From Anaerolineaceae bacterium UBA4775 (GTDB lineage Bacteria; Chloroflexota; Anaerolineae; Anaerolineales; Anaerolineaceae), in contig DHHJ01000033.1 of NCBI GenBank assembly GCA_002403205.1, positions 1 through 64,000 on the forward strand: a stretch of DNA of 64,000 bases, in the 5' to 3' direction. Both the position numbers and the translations under genes were made by a program. This document shows positions 1-9,019 of the stretch, piece after piece. Position 1 is the stretch's first letter; every line of letters begins with the position of its first letter. The notes below the pieces were generated by a model. The model worked only from the letters and a program-made list of their open reading frames with translations, did no database searches and was not told where the DNA came from.

Positions 1-116
1 ATATGGAAATATGATACAGTATCGTAAAAGAGCTGAATACCAGCAGACGTTGATGCTGTGCTCACCGGGAAGACCTTTTCTCCAAAAAATGTAGATGTAC
101 ATACCGTTTTGGCTGG

Positions 117-145
117 TTTAAATGGGTTGGCTTCTGCTGTATAAT
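117..145 (+). promoter_or_regulatory. Promoter of dinB, leaderless layout
   Basis: A -35-like TTTAAA (117-122) and a perfect -10 TATAAT (140-145) are separated by 17 bases. The -10 ends six bases before the ATG at 152, so transcription would start at or beside the start codon. No Shine-Dalgarno sequence is seen. The stretch 1-116 holds no gene that I can recognise. Confidence 0.55.
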
Positions 146-151
146 CACATT

Positions 152-1351
152 ATGATGAGGAAAGTCCTGCACATCGACCTGGATGCCTTCTTTTGCGCAG
201 TTGAAGAGCTGCACGACAATTCCTTAAAGGGCAAGCCTTTCGCGGTGGGCGGCAGAGCGGATCAGCGTGGTGTGGTGGCGTCTTGCTCGTATGCGGCCCG
301 GCAGTTTGGTGTTCGCTCTGCCATGCCCATGGGTCGTGCTTTGCGGTTATGCCCGGATTTGATCGTGATCTCATCCCATCATGGGGATTACGGTGCGATC
401 TCAAAGCAAGTTATGGCTTTGATTGAGATTTCACCGTTTATGGAGCGCATCTCCATTGATGAGGCCTTCATCGAGGTCACCGATCTACCCGAACCCCTGG
501 TGGAGATTGCACACAGCCTTCAAAAGCGGGTCAATGAGGAAATGCACCTCCCGGTTTCGATCGGCGGTGCGGCAAACAAGCTGGTGGCAAAGATCGCCAA
601 TGACTGGGGAAAGAAGCAAAATGCCGGCCCTGAGTCGCCCAATGCGATCACCATCATCCCGCCAGGCGAAGAGGTATCTTTCCTGGCACCTTTGCCAGTT
701 CAATCCTTATGGGGGATAGGGCCAAAGACTGCGGAAAAGTTGATTGGTCTGGGCATCAGGACTATCGGGGATTTGGCAAAAACACCGCAAGAAACACTGG
801 AGATGCTGTTTGGGCGTTTTGGCCCTGAGATGCGTCAAAGGGCGTTGGGTATCGACAACCGCAGGCTCTCCATGGGGCATGCTGCGAAATCGATCAGCAA
901 CGAGACCACCTTTGCTCAGGACCTGACCGACGAACAAAGCCTGTTTCAATATTTGCGCAGCCTTTCGGAGCAGGTCGGGCGACGCTTGCGCAAAGCCGGA
1001 CTGGCGGGCACGACCGTCTCCATCAAATTGCGCTGGTCCAATTTCACAACAATCACCCGGCAGAAATCCTTGCCCTCACCGACCAACCTCGACCAGGAGA
1101 TTTATGATACCGCTGTGATGCTGTTCAAGAAAAACTACCCGGCAGGTAAGCCTGTTCGACTGATCGGGGTTGGCGTCAGTAATCTGTGCGAACCGGTGCT
1201 CCAATTGAGCTTGTGGGATACGCCCCGCCTGAAGGAGCACGATCTGCTGACAGCGATCGATACGCTGCGGGCAAAGTATGGGCGGGAGATCATCCAGCGG
1301 GCTGGGCGGATCGAAAGGGGACATTACGAGGACCCAGCCGATGAAGCTTAA
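152..1351 (+). CDS. dinB: DNA polymerase IV (Y-family translesion polymerase)
   Basis: Error-prone polymerase that copies past damaged template bases. The 399-residue protein begins with the family signature HIDLDAFF (catalytic D9 and D11, steric-gate aromatic F14) and carries the second catalytic motif SIDEAF near residue 100. A helix-hairpin-helix stretch (WGIGPKTAEKL) lies near 180, and a little-finger domain follows. Length is normal for DinB. An upstream in-frame ATG at 122 is possible, but the family N-terminus begins at 152/155, and the -10 box at 140-145 would lie inside the longer version. The gene appears monocistronic: the next gene has its own promoter. Damage induction is plausible for the family, but I see no obvious LexA-type palindrome next to the promoter. 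Confidence 0.95.
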   Translation: MMRKVLHIDLDAFFCAVEELHDNSLKGKPFAVGGRADQRGVVASCSYAARQFGVRSAMPMGRALRLCPDLIVISSHHGDYGAISKQVMALIEISPFMERISIDEAFIEVTDLPEPLVEIAHSLQKRVNEEMHLPVSIGGAANKLVAKIANDWGKKQNAGPESPNAITIIPPGEEVSFLAPLPVQSLWGIGPKTAEKLIGLGIRTIGDLAKTPQETLEMLFGRFGPEMRQRALGIDNRRLSMGHAAKSISNETTFAQDLTDEQSLFQYLRSLSEQVGRRLRKAGLAGTTVSIKLRWSNFTTITRQKSLPSPTNLDQEIYDTAVMLFKKNYPAGKPVRLIGVGVSNLCEPVLQLSLWDTPRLKEHDLLTAIDTLRAKYGREIIQRAGRIERGHYEDPADEA

Positions 1352-1376
1352 CCCCAGCTGATGTGCTGGCTGAAAG

Positions 1377-1405
1377 TTGCCATCTCATAGAAGATGTAAT
1401 AGAAT
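1377..1405 (+). promoter_or_regulatory. Promoter for the membrane protein at 1434
   Basis: A -35 box TTGCCA (1377-1382) and a -10 box TAGAAT (1400-1405) with exactly 17 bases between them, a near-consensus sigma-70-type promoter. The predicted start near 1412 gives a leader of about 22 bases. This promoter separates the gene from dinB. Confidence 0.6.
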
Positions 1406-1433
1406 CCTTTCACTCAAGAAAAAAAATTAGCTT

Positions 1434-2204
1434 ATGAATAAGAAAAAATCCTTTTTATTGATCATCAGCTTGGTCGTCTATATTATTGGCATTTCATTCA
1501 GTTTGGCGTTAAACACCTTTGTGCTCTGGGCTAACCTCGAAGGCCAATCTTTCTGGGGTTACCCCGAGGCATTGACCTATAATTCAGAGTTGACCACCGA
1601 AGCGCGCCTTGCCAGGTTGAACTGCCCTGTCATCCTCACACCCGGAGAGACGGGCACGATTAATGTGAGAGTCAGAAACCCCCAGGATGCTCCGATCGAA
1701 GCCTGGATCAGTGCGCATATCAGCAGGCCGGGGGAGACGGAGAATATGATCCGGGAGATGAGAGGCGTCCCGCTGGCGCCTAGAGAGAGCGCAACCCTGA
1801 GCTGGGAGGTCACGCAGGAGAATGTCGTCAACGATCGCATGGTCCTGGCGCGGGTGTTCCTGCGGTTGACAGAACGACACCCGCCCGCCCGGACGAAGCA
1901 TTGTGGGATCATGACGGTAGACTTATGGAACCTTTCAAGCCAGTCGATCTTGATGATTTCACTGGGCGGAGGTCACCTCCTGCAGGTTGGAGGGATCGGG
2001 TTGTGGTCTTGGGGGCAACAACTGGGTAAGCAAAAGAGACTGACTCGCAATGTCCTGATTGCTGCGAGCCTGCTGTCGCTTGCAATGACCTGGGGCACCC
2101 TCTCTCATAACTGGATATTATCGCTGATCAGCCTGATGTTGGGTCTTTTGATCGTGTTCACATCCATCAGTTACAGCCTGGGTATAACAGACCGCGCCAA
2201 TTAA
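1434..2204 (+). CDS. Membrane protein with an extracytoplasmic beta-rich domain, unknown function
   Basis: 256 residues. One hydrophobic segment near residues 8-32 is followed by an exported domain of about 130 residues rich in beta-type sequence (a CPVILTPGETG stretch, then NVRVRNPQDAPIEAWISAHI). Three closely spaced hydrophobic helices at about 168-250 complete the protein. The central domain reads like an immunoglobulin-like fold of the kind found in BatD-like or NEW3-type proteins, but I cannot assign a family. It has its own promoter and no functional partner nearby: dinB lies upstream and a convergent glycosyltransferase downstream. A short AGCC/GGCT inverted repeat just after the stop is too weak to call a terminator. 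Confidence 0.7.
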   Translation: MNKKKSFLLIISLVVYIIGISFSLALNTFVLWANLEGQSFWGYPEALTYNSELTTEARLARLNCPVILTPGETGTINVRVRNPQDAPIEAWISAHISRPGETENMIREMRGVPLAPRESATLSWEVTQENVVNDRMVLARVFLRLTERHPPARTKHCGIMTVDLWNLSSQSILMISLGGGHLLQVGGIGLWSWGQQLGKQKRLTRNVLIAASLLSLAMTWGTLSHNWILSLISLMLGLLIVFTSISYSLGITDRAN

Positions 2205-2343
2205 TCAGCCTGTTCGGGCTCATCTAAATAACTGCACTAACAACTTTGGATAAATCGGTGGTTGCACCCTTGGTGTTGGCCTGTCGGTAGGTCTTCTCTG
2301 TTTGTCCGCCGTTTACCCCGAAATTTGACTTGGTTGAGACGTG

Positions 2344-3591
2344 CTAGCGACCTTTGGAGACCATTTCCTGGTACACATCCAAGATTTGTGCAGAGATTGA
2401 CTCCCAGCAGAACTGCTGTGCATATCGTGCTGCCTGTTCCCCTAACTGCGCCCGCACTGCGTTATCGACAAAGACCAGCCTGAGCTTTTCTGCCAGAGCC
2501 TGAGGGTCCTGCGCCGGGACGAAATACCCCGTTTCGCCATCCCGGATGAGATGTGCCAGACCGCCCACGCGCGAGGCGATCACCGGCGTGCCGCAGGCCA
2601 TGGCTTCAAGGGCGACCATGCCAAAGCTCTCGTAATGGGAGGGCATCACCACCACCTCGGCCGCTGCATAGTAGTAGGGTAAGGTGGCCTGGCCGCGCTT
2701 GCCCAGGAAAAGGATGATCTCATCGAGACCCAGCGTTTGGCACAGGTTTTGTAAGCGCTCCATTTCGGCTGACATTTGGTCCGGGTCTTCTTGCGGGTCT
2801 CCACCGATGATAACGAGGTAATGCGGACAGCGGAAGGATTTGCAGGTCTCTTTGACGATTGCCATGGCCTTGATCAAGGTATCCAGCCCTTTGAGAGGTT
2901 CGATCCGGCCGACGAACAGCGCCATGCGGTCCTTGACAGGGATGCCGATGGCCTCTTTGGCTTCATCCTGGGGGATTGGGTAGAAATGGCTTGTGTCTAC
3001 ACCGGGCGGGATGATGGTCACCTTGCCTGTGTCCAGACCATACAGCGTTTCGAGCTGGTGGCGCTCAGCCTCGGTTGCTGCGATGATGCGGTCCGCCGTT
3101 GCCAGGATATCATATTCCCCCTGGATGCGGTAATTTCCTTCAAATTCCTCGGGGGTACGGGCAATTTCCTGTTTCATCAAACCCAGCGTGTGAAACATCT
3201 GCACCATCGGTACGCCCCACGCAGCCTTCAGTATCCCGCCGGCCTTACCTGACATCCAGTAATGAGCATGGATCAGGTCATACGTAATGCCTTTTTTATC
3301 AGCGAATTTGATCACTTTTTCTGCAAAGGTATCGGTAAATTTCCATATTTTTTCATTGGGTAAGAAGTATTCAGGTCCGGCCGGAATGTGAACGACCCGG
3401 TTGAAATAGCCCAAATCGTGAGACACGGCAGGCACATGTTCATCCTGTGAGCGGGTAAACACATCCACTCGCACACCGAGCCGCCCTAAGAAGCGTGTCA
3501 GCTCGCGGACGTAGACGTTCATCCCGCCGGTGTTTTTTCCGCCAAGGATGGCCAGGGGACACGTGTGGTAAGACAGCATGGCAATGTTCAT
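2344..3591 (-). CDS. Group 4 glycosyltransferase, MshA/sucrose-synthase-like
   Basis: 415 residues, GT-B fold. The N-terminal half carries the signature of the MshA / sucrose-phosphate-synthase branch: a Gly-rich loop with GGMNVYVREL, then DLIHAHYWMSG. The C-terminal half has FVGRIEPLKGLDTL and the nucleotide-sugar motif with PSHYESFGMVALEAMACGTPVIAS, which includes the E-x7-E pattern. It should transfer a sugar from a nucleotide donor to a small acceptor; the acceptor cannot be read from sequence. The open frame continues upstream through the complement of tRNA-Thr, so I place the start at the ATG at 3591, where the family N-terminus (MNIAMLSYHTCPLA) begins, preceded by TGGAG. It is divergent from the tRNA and probably transcribed alone. 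Confidence 0.88.
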   Translation of the reverse strand: MNIAMLSYHTCPLAILGGKNTGGMNVYVRELTRFLGRLGVRVDVFTRSQDEHVPAVSHDLGYFNRVVHIPAGPEYFLPNEKIWKFTDTFAEKVIKFADKKGITYDLIHAHYWMSGKAGGILKAAWGVPMVQMFHTLGLMKQEIARTPEEFEGNYRIQGEYDILATADRIIAATEAERHQLETLYGLDTGKVTIIPPGVDTSHFYPIPQDEAKEAIGIPVKDRMALFVGRIEPLKGLDTLIKAMAIVKETCKSFRCPHYLVIIGGDPQEDPDQMSAEMERLQNLCQTLGLDEIILFLGKRGQATLPYYYAAAEVVVMPSHYESFGMVALEAMACGTPVIASRVGGLAHLIRDGETGYFVPAQDPQALAEKLRLVFVDNAVRAQLGEQAARYAQQFCWESISAQILDVYQEMVSKGR

Positions 3592-3614
3592 TCGATCTGG
3601 CTCCAGTGTATCTC

Positions 3615-3644
3615 TTGTCAGAATTTTATGCTTGCTGGTATAAT
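3615..3644 (+). promoter_or_regulatory. Promoter of tRNA-Thr
   Basis: TTGTCA (3615-3620) and TATAAT (3639-3644) are 18 bases apart, with a TGG extended -10 immediately upstream. The predicted start lies a few bases before the mature tRNA. Confidence 0.7.
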
Positions 3645-3653
3645 CGTTGGCAC

Positions 3654-3725
3654 GCCAACGTAGCTCAGCGGTAGAGCAGACGCTTCGTAAGCGCCAGGTC
3701 GAGGGTTCAAATCCCTCCGTTGGCT
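3654..3725 (+). tRNA. tRNA-Thr (anticodon CGT)
   Basis: Complete cloverleaf: acceptor stem GCCAACG/CGTTGGC, D arm GCTCAGCGGTAGAGC, anticodon loop TTCGTAA with anticodon CGT, and T arm GAGGGTTCAAATCCCTC. The 3' CCA is not encoded. The anticodon stem contains an A-C mismatch at its second pair. Reads ACG threonine codons. Confidence 0.93.
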
Positions 3726-3739
3726 CACAGCTTTTCCAC

Positions 3740-3768
3740 AAACAGCTCTATGGGCTGTTTATTATTTT
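3740..3768 (+). terminator. Terminator after tRNA-Thr
   Basis: AAACAGCTC (3740-3748) pairs with GGGCTGTTT (3752-3760) around a three-base loop, followed by a T-rich tail. Confidence 0.7.
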
Positions 3769-3892
3769 AACGGATAATTCCCATTGGTACGAAGTGACTT
3801 GGGCTTAAGAGGCGTTTCGAACACGGCGGGCTTTTCCTATGTAATGTTCGTTGCTTTCCCGAGGATGGCTTGTGTGGAGCGCCAGGCGTTGT

Positions 3893-4687
3893 TCAAGCCG
3901 CGCCTTCTCCTCCGGCTTTGGTGATGTCAAATTCAAACGCTTTCAGGCGGTAAAGCAGGTAGAGGTTACTCACCATCAGACCCATGGCAACTAAGATCAC
4001 CCATCCATAAGCAAGGCCGGCTTCAGCCAGCCCGACGATCATCCCGTTGACCAGCGCTTCAAGCCCAAAAGCCGCCGCCAACCACAGAAAGCCTTTGCGC
4101 GTGAAGAATTGCAGCACCAGGATGGTTACTGTGAGGTGCATCACCAGGGCAGCGATCCGTTCGAGGGACCCCATCAAGGGCACCCAGGGGGAGACCTGCC
4201 ATAGGGCTTCCAGTTGCTCCAGCATACCGGGTTCCAGCGTGGCAGCCCCCGTATCGATGTTGATGTTGCTCAGCATGGTGATGAAGGTCACCAGCAGCGG
4301 AATGCCCACCCGGACGATGCTCTCGATGCCCCCGTAGCCTAAGCCAATTCCATAGGCGGCCTCCAGATTGGTCAGCGGTTGCTTGCTGTATTTCATCCCT
4401 CCCCAACGGATGAGCACACCAAGCAACGCAGTGAACAGAATGCTCATCGCCAATTGAACGAAGAAGAACGACTGGTCTGCAAGGTCCAGGGTGCCGTTCT
4501 CAACAAGGGCAAATAGCCCGCTGAAAACAAAGGTCATCAACGCCTGGACTACGAAATAGGCCAGTGCACCCAGGGTGATCACCCGCCAGGAAAGGCCGAG
4601 GTTCTTGGTCATCCATACGTCTGCCAGAATCGGCAGGCCAATTGTGACCAGAAGTGCGATGAGGATGGTGATGATCAAAAAGGTCAT
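3893..4687 (-). CDS. YhfC-family intramembrane metalloprotease-like protein
   Basis: 264 residues, nearly all membrane-spanning (about seven hydrophobic segments). Recognisable YhfC-family motifs are present: GIGLGYGGIESI near the middle and LERIAALVMHLTVTILV after it, where conserved Glu and His residues are thought to bind metal in this CAAX-protease-related group. The substrate is unknown. The start has a GAGG site five bases upstream. The gene begins 12 bases after the stop of the acyl-CoA synthetase on the same strand, so the two are probably co-transcribed. A functional link between them is not evident. The family call rests on motif resemblance. Confidence 0.75.
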   Translation of the reverse strand: MTFLIITILIALLVTIGLPILADVWMTKNLGLSWRVITLGALAYFVVQALMTFVFSGLFALVENGTLDLADQSFFFVQLAMSILFTALLGVLIRWGGMKYSKQPLTNLEAAYGIGLGYGGIESIVRVGIPLLVTFITMLSNINIDTGAATLEPGMLEQLEALWQVSPWVPLMGSLERIAALVMHLTVTILVLQFFTRKGFLWLAAAFGLEALVNGMIVGLAEAGLAYGWVILVAMGLMVSNLYLLYRLKAFEFDITKAGGEGAA

Positions 4688-4699
4688 AACAACCTCAAA

Positions 4700-6799
4700 T
4701 CATTTCTCAGAGAGGATCATGCGGGCATCCAGCACCAAGGCGCCTTCACCCTTGGGCAAAACCAGCAGCGGGTTGATCTCGGCTTCTGCAATGGTGGGAT
4801 GATCCAGCGCTAACTGGCTCAGCCGGCCAATAGCATCGATAACCGCGTCCACATCATAGGATGGGCCGCCGCGGAAACCAGCCAGCAGTTGGCCAGCCTT
4901 TGTGGCGGCAATCATCGCTTGTGCCTGGCTGCGGGTCATCGGTGCCACCCCGAAACCGACATCTTTGAACAGCTCCACATATACGCCGCCCAAGCCAAAC
5001 ATCATCAAGGGGCCAAAGGCGGGGTCGCGCTGCATCCCGACGATGATTTCCAGGCCTTCAGGTGCCATTTTTTGCACCAGGAAGCCTGTGATCGCTGCCT
5101 TGGGCATCGCTGTGGTGATGCGCGAGCGCATGGTCTGGACTGCTGACCGCAGTTCTGTCTCCGTGGCCAGGTTGAGAGCGATGCCCCCCAGGTCGGATTT
5201 ATGCAGGATGTCTGGCGAGACGATCTTCAAAACCACCGGGTAGCCCACCTCCGCTGCGATCTCAACCGCCTGATCGGCATCGGTAGCAAATCCGCCGGAC
5301 ACCAAATTCAAGCCATAATCCGCCATCAATGGGCGGGTTTCAGATTCTCCCAGGGTTAACTGCTGAGCGTGGGCGAGACGTTCTGTAGCGGCAGGGCGGT
5401 CGATATCAGAGAACGCCATAGGTGGCGAATCGGATTGGCTTAACCATTCTCGGTAGCTCTGCATGGCACCAAGGACTTTGCCGGGGACATCCGGATAGAC
5501 GCTCATAGGCACGCCGTTGGTATGCAAAACCGCCCGTGCTTCGCCCAGGCTTTGTTCGCCCACCATGCAGGCCAGCACGGTTTTTTCAGTCAGGCGTGCG
5601 TTGCGGACGATGCTGCGGGCAATGTCCGCCGGGTCAACCAGGGATTGGGGCACAAGCATCGGTAAAAAAACGTCCACGCCGGGTTCGTCGAGCAGCACCT
5701 GGAAGCAGTGATCGAACTCATGCGCTTCGGCTCCACCCAGCATGTCGACAGGGTTGGCCACCTGTGCGCTGGGGTTGAGTTTTTCGGCCAGTTGTGCTTG
5801 CTTTTGCGGCGGGATGGTGGCCAGGGTGAAACCGTTTGCTGCCAGGGAATCAGATGCCAGGGCAGCCGGCCCGCCCGCGTTGGTGAAGATGGCCACACGG
5901 TTCCCCCTTGGCAGGGGCTGACAGCTCAACGACCAGGCCACATCAAACAGGGAGACGATGTCCTCAACTTCGATCACACCGGATTGCTTGAATGCGGCCC
6001 GGTAAGCGGTGTAGGCGCCTGCCATGGATCCTGTGTGGGAAGACACGGCTTTGGCACCCGCATCCGTCCGACCGGCTTTTAGCAGCACCACTGGTTTTTG
6101 CTTGGAAACCTGGCTGACCACCCGCATGAAGCGCTCGCCATCCTCAATGGCCTCCACGTAGGCGGCAATCACCCTGACCTGGGGGTGATCGCCAAAAAAG
6201 GCGATCATGTCGGTCTCAGTGACGTCCAGCTCGTTACCCAGGCTGGCAAAATGGGAAAATCCGATACCCTTGTCGGCGATCAGGTCCACCACGCCGCCGC
6301 ACACCGCCCCGGACTGGGAGACAAACCCAATGGCGCCTTTGGCCGGGATGCCTTCAATGAATGTTGTGTTAAGCCCGGTGCTGAGGTCCATTGTGCCGAC
6401 GCAATTTGGGCCGATCAAGCGCATTTGATAGGATTTGGCGATCTGGCGGCATTCTTCTTCCAATTCAATCCCCTTGCCTCCCACCTCTTTGAACCCACCC
6501 GAGATGATGATGACCGCTTTGATCCCTCGCTCACCGCAGGCACGCAGAACGCTAGGCGTCATTGAGGCGGGGAGGACCACCACGGCCAGGTCCAGCGGGT
6601 CGGGGACGGTTGCGATATCCGGGTAGGCAGGCAGGCCCAGGATCTGGTCCGCTTTGGGGTTGACGGGATAAATCCCACCAGTATAGCCAAATAGGGTCAT
6701 GTTTTTAAGGATGCCGTGGCTGAGCTTTTGCGGGTCTTGCGATGCACCGATGATGGCGACACCTTGCGGAGAGAAAAATGGGGCCAGGTCAGAGATCAT
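4700..6799 (-). CDS. Acetyl-CoA/acyl-CoA synthetase (ADP-forming), fused alpha and beta chains
   Basis: Converts an acyl-CoA plus ADP and phosphate to the free acid, CoA and ATP, a substrate-level phosphorylation step typical of fermenters. The 699-residue protein has an N-terminal CoA-binding domain (GVAIIGASQDPQKLSHG), a ligase domain with the phosphorylated histidine in SSHTGSMAG (H255), and a C-terminal ATP-grasp domain from about residue 470 (GYPVVLKIVSPDILHKSDLGG). This alpha-beta order matches single-chain ACD enzymes. No GNAT domain is attached, so it is not the Pat-type protein acetyltransferase. An AAAGGA site precedes the ATG. The promoter is divergent from the repair operon; the YhfC gene follows. 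Confidence 0.92.
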   Translation of the reverse strand: MISDLAPFFSPQGVAIIGASQDPQKLSHGILKNMTLFGYTGGIYPVNPKADQILGLPAYPDIATVPDPLDLAVVVLPASMTPSVLRACGERGIKAVIIISGGFKEVGGKGIELEEECRQIAKSYQMRLIGPNCVGTMDLSTGLNTTFIEGIPAKGAIGFVSQSGAVCGGVVDLIADKGIGFSHFASLGNELDVTETDMIAFFGDHPQVRVIAAYVEAIEDGERFMRVVSQVSKQKPVVLLKAGRTDAGAKAVSSHTGSMAGAYTAYRAAFKQSGVIEVEDIVSLFDVAWSLSCQPLPRGNRVAIFTNAGGPAALASDSLAANGFTLATIPPQKQAQLAEKLNPSAQVANPVDMLGGAEAHEFDHCFQVLLDEPGVDVFLPMLVPQSLVDPADIARSIVRNARLTEKTVLACMVGEQSLGEARAVLHTNGVPMSVYPDVPGKVLGAMQSYREWLSQSDSPPMAFSDIDRPAATERLAHAQQLTLGESETRPLMADYGLNLVSGGFATDADQAVEIAAEVGYPVVLKIVSPDILHKSDLGGIALNLATETELRSAVQTMRSRITTAMPKAAITGFLVQKMAPEGLEIIVGMQRDPAFGPLMMFGLGGVYVELFKDVGFGVAPMTRSQAQAMIAATKAGQLLAGFRGGPSYDVDAVIDAIGRLSQLALDHPTIAEAEINPLLVLPKGEGALVLDARMILSEK

Positions 6800-6842
6800 G
6801 GATTGCTATCCTTTCGGGCTGAGGTCGTGTCACATGCCCCGA

Positions 6843-6889
6843 ATTATACCCGAGATGCCCCCCGTGACCCGCCGTCTTTGGCATATAAT
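6843..6889. promoter_or_regulatory. Divergent promoter region, synthetase (-) and repair operon (+)
   Basis: A minus-strand TATAAT (6848 down to 6843) serves the synthetase, leaving a leader of about 37 bases with a Shine-Dalgarno site. A plus-strand TATAAT (6884-6889) ends six bases before the ATG at 6896, the same leaderless layout as dinB. Neither side has a convincing -35. Confidence 0.5.
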
Positions 6890-6895
6890 AAAGGC

Positions 6896-9019
6896 ATGCT
6901 GTTAACAACTGAACAAGAATTACTGCTGGATCAGCCCATCCGCTCGAAAATATCCATCCAGGGCAGCGCAGGGGCAGGAAAAACCACCGCTGGCGTGCAC
7001 TGGCTCAAAAAACTACTGTATTCAGGCGTGCCTGCGCACCAGGTCCTGGTCTTCGTCCCGCAGCGGACGCTGGCCGAGCCCTACCTGGCCGCTTTGCGAG
7101 AAGAGGTTGATCTTGCCCACAGCCTGATCACCACGGTGACCCTGGGCGGGCTGGCCAGGCGTATGGTGGACCTGTTCTGGCCGCTGGTGAGCCGGGAGGC
7201 GGGTTTTGCCAAGCCTGCCGAGCCTCCGCACTTTCTGACCCTCGAGACAGCGCAATACTATATGGCCCACATCGCCCGGCCGCTGATCGAGCAGGAGGGT
7301 TTGTTTGCATCCCTGACGATCAACCGCAACCGGATCTATTCACAGCTTCTGGATAACCTCAATAAAGCCGCCATTGTGGGCTTTCCACACCAGGAACTCA
7401 GCGCACGTTTGAAATCCGCCTGGATTGGCAACATTGAGCAATTGAACATTTATGACGATGCCCAGGTGTGTGTCGATCGTTTCAGGCAGTTTTGCCTTGA
7501 GCACAACCTGCTGGACTTTTCTTTGCAGGTTGAGGTGTTTCTGCAGCATCTGTGGCCGCTTGGTTTGTGCAGGGACTACCTGAAAAACACCTACCGCCAT
7601 CTGATCGCCGACAACCTGGAGGAAGATACGCCTGTCAGCCATGACGTGCTCAGGGAATGGCTCCCGGCATTTGAATCTGCGCTGTTGATCTTCGATGAGG
7701 ATGCAGGTTTTCGGTCTTTCCTTGGTGCAGATGTGGACAGTGCGGCTTCATTGCACGCCCAATGTGAGACCCATCTTTGGTTTCAGGAGAACCTGGTCAA
7801 TTCTCCTGGCATCGCCCAGCTCAAGAAAGGGATCAGGACTGTGATCCAACGCTTGCAGGGCCGGCCTGTGACCGGGGATGCCAGCCCGGGAGAGGCCATC
7901 CAGGAGGCGTTGGTCAGGCCGGGGGAAAGCATCAAGTTGTTTCCAGCGATGATCAGCTGGGTGGCTGACCAGGTTTCAACATTAATCGCTGAGGGCGTTC
8001 CCCCGGGTGAAATCGTTCTGCTGGCCCCGTTCATGCCCGATGTGCTGCGATTCTCCCTGGGAGAGCAATTGGGCCAGCGAGGCATTTCCTACCAATCACA
8101 CCGGCCTTCACGGGCATTGCGCGATGAAATCGCCACGCAAACCCTGCTGTCCCTGGCGTCCGTTGCTTTTCCGGGCTGGTCTCTGCTGCCACAACGGGCG
8201 AACCTGGCCCTGGCTCTGATGCACGCCATTGAAGGGCTTGACCTAGTGAGGGCCCAACTGCTCACCAACCAGGTATACCGTCCCAGTAGCAGCGACTTTC
8301 CGTTACAACCCTTTGAACAAGTCTCACCAGAGGTCAGAGAGCGCATCACCTTCAGCGTAGGTGAACGCTACGACCGCTTACAGCGTTGGTTGGAGATGGC
8401 TTCTAAGGATGAAGGCCTGATCCTGGATTTCTTCCTGAACCGCTTGTTTGGCGAAGTGTTCAGTCAGCCCGGTTTTGGCTTCCACGATGACCTGGATGGC
8501 GCCAACACCGTGGCCACGCTGATCGAATCGATCCAGAAATTCCGCTGGACGGTGGACAAACACCAGCCAGGGGCAGGCTTTGAGGTCGGCAGGGAATATA
8601 TCCAGATGGTGAGAGATGGCGTGATTGCCGCCCAGTACATTCGCTCATGGGAGCAGCGCGCACCGGACGCGGTGTTCATGGCGCCAGCCTATACCTTTTT
8701 GCTCGGCAATCAGCCGGTGGATGTGCAGTTCTGGCTCGATATTAGCAGCCCAAGCTGGTATCAGCGCCTGGATCAGCCCCTGACCCATCCCTACGTGCTC
8801 AGCCGGCATTGGGAAGCGGGTCAGCTCTGGGATGCTGAAAATGAGCTGGATGCCGCCCAGGAGACCTTGCGGCGGCTGACGCTTGGCTTGCTCAACCGGT
8901 GCCGTAAGAAGGTGTACGTGGGCATGAGCGCGCTGGATATCCGCGGTTATGAGAATCGCGGGCTGATGGTGCGTGTGATCACTGAAGCCTGGCGCCAATC
9001 ACTCAGGAGGATGCCATGA
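6896..9019 (+). CDS. AddB-like superfamily 1 helicase relative, probably catalytically altered
   Basis: 707 residues. Walker A GSAGAGKTT (residues 23-31) and a motif Ia-like stretch (VLVFVPQRTLAEPYLAAL) place it in the UvrD/RecB superfamily. At the Walker B position the sequence reads HLIADNLEED, with D239 kept but the catalytic Glu replaced by N240. The following motif III equivalent (LLIFDEDAGFRSFLG) is also unusual. No PD-(D/E)XK nuclease domain or Fe-S cysteine set is seen at its C-terminus. Together this suggests a structural or DNA-scanning subunit comparable to the helicase-dead part of AddB. The frame extends 60 codons upstream, but the ATG at 6896 is chosen because of the six-base spacing from TATAAT. 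It overlaps the next gene by ATGA. Confidence 0.75.
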   Translation: MLLTTEQELLLDQPIRSKISIQGSAGAGKTTAGVHWLKKLLYSGVPAHQVLVFVPQRTLAEPYLAALREEVDLAHSLITTVTLGGLARRMVDLFWPLVSREAGFAKPAEPPHFLTLETAQYYMAHIARPLIEQEGLFASLTINRNRIYSQLLDNLNKAAIVGFPHQELSARLKSAWIGNIEQLNIYDDAQVCVDRFRQFCLEHNLLDFSLQVEVFLQHLWPLGLCRDYLKNTYRHLIADNLEEDTPVSHDVLREWLPAFESALLIFDEDAGFRSFLGADVDSAASLHAQCETHLWFQENLVNSPGIAQLKKGIRTVIQRLQGRPVTGDASPGEAIQEALVRPGESIKLFPAMISWVADQVSTLIAEGVPPGEIVLLAPFMPDVLRFSLGEQLGQRGISYQSHRPSRALRDEIATQTLLSLASVAFPGWSLLPQRANLALALMHAIEGLDLVRAQLLTNQVYRPSSSDFPLQPFEQVSPEVRERITFSVGERYDRLQRWLEMASKDEGLILDFFLNRLFGEVFSQPGFGFHDDLDGANTVATLIESIQKFRWTVDKHQPGAGFEVGREYIQMVRDGVIAAQYIRSWEQRAPDAVFMAPAYTFLLGNQPVDVQFWLDISSPSWYQRLDQPLTHPYVLSRHWEAGQLWDAENELDAAQETLRRLTLGLLNRCRKKVYVGMSALDIRGYENRGLMVRVITEAWRQSLRRMP

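Noticed and set aside
3592..3741. N-terminal extension of the glycosyltransferase by 50 residues
   Set aside because: The extension is the complement of tRNA-Thr and its promoter, and the family N-terminus starts at 3591.
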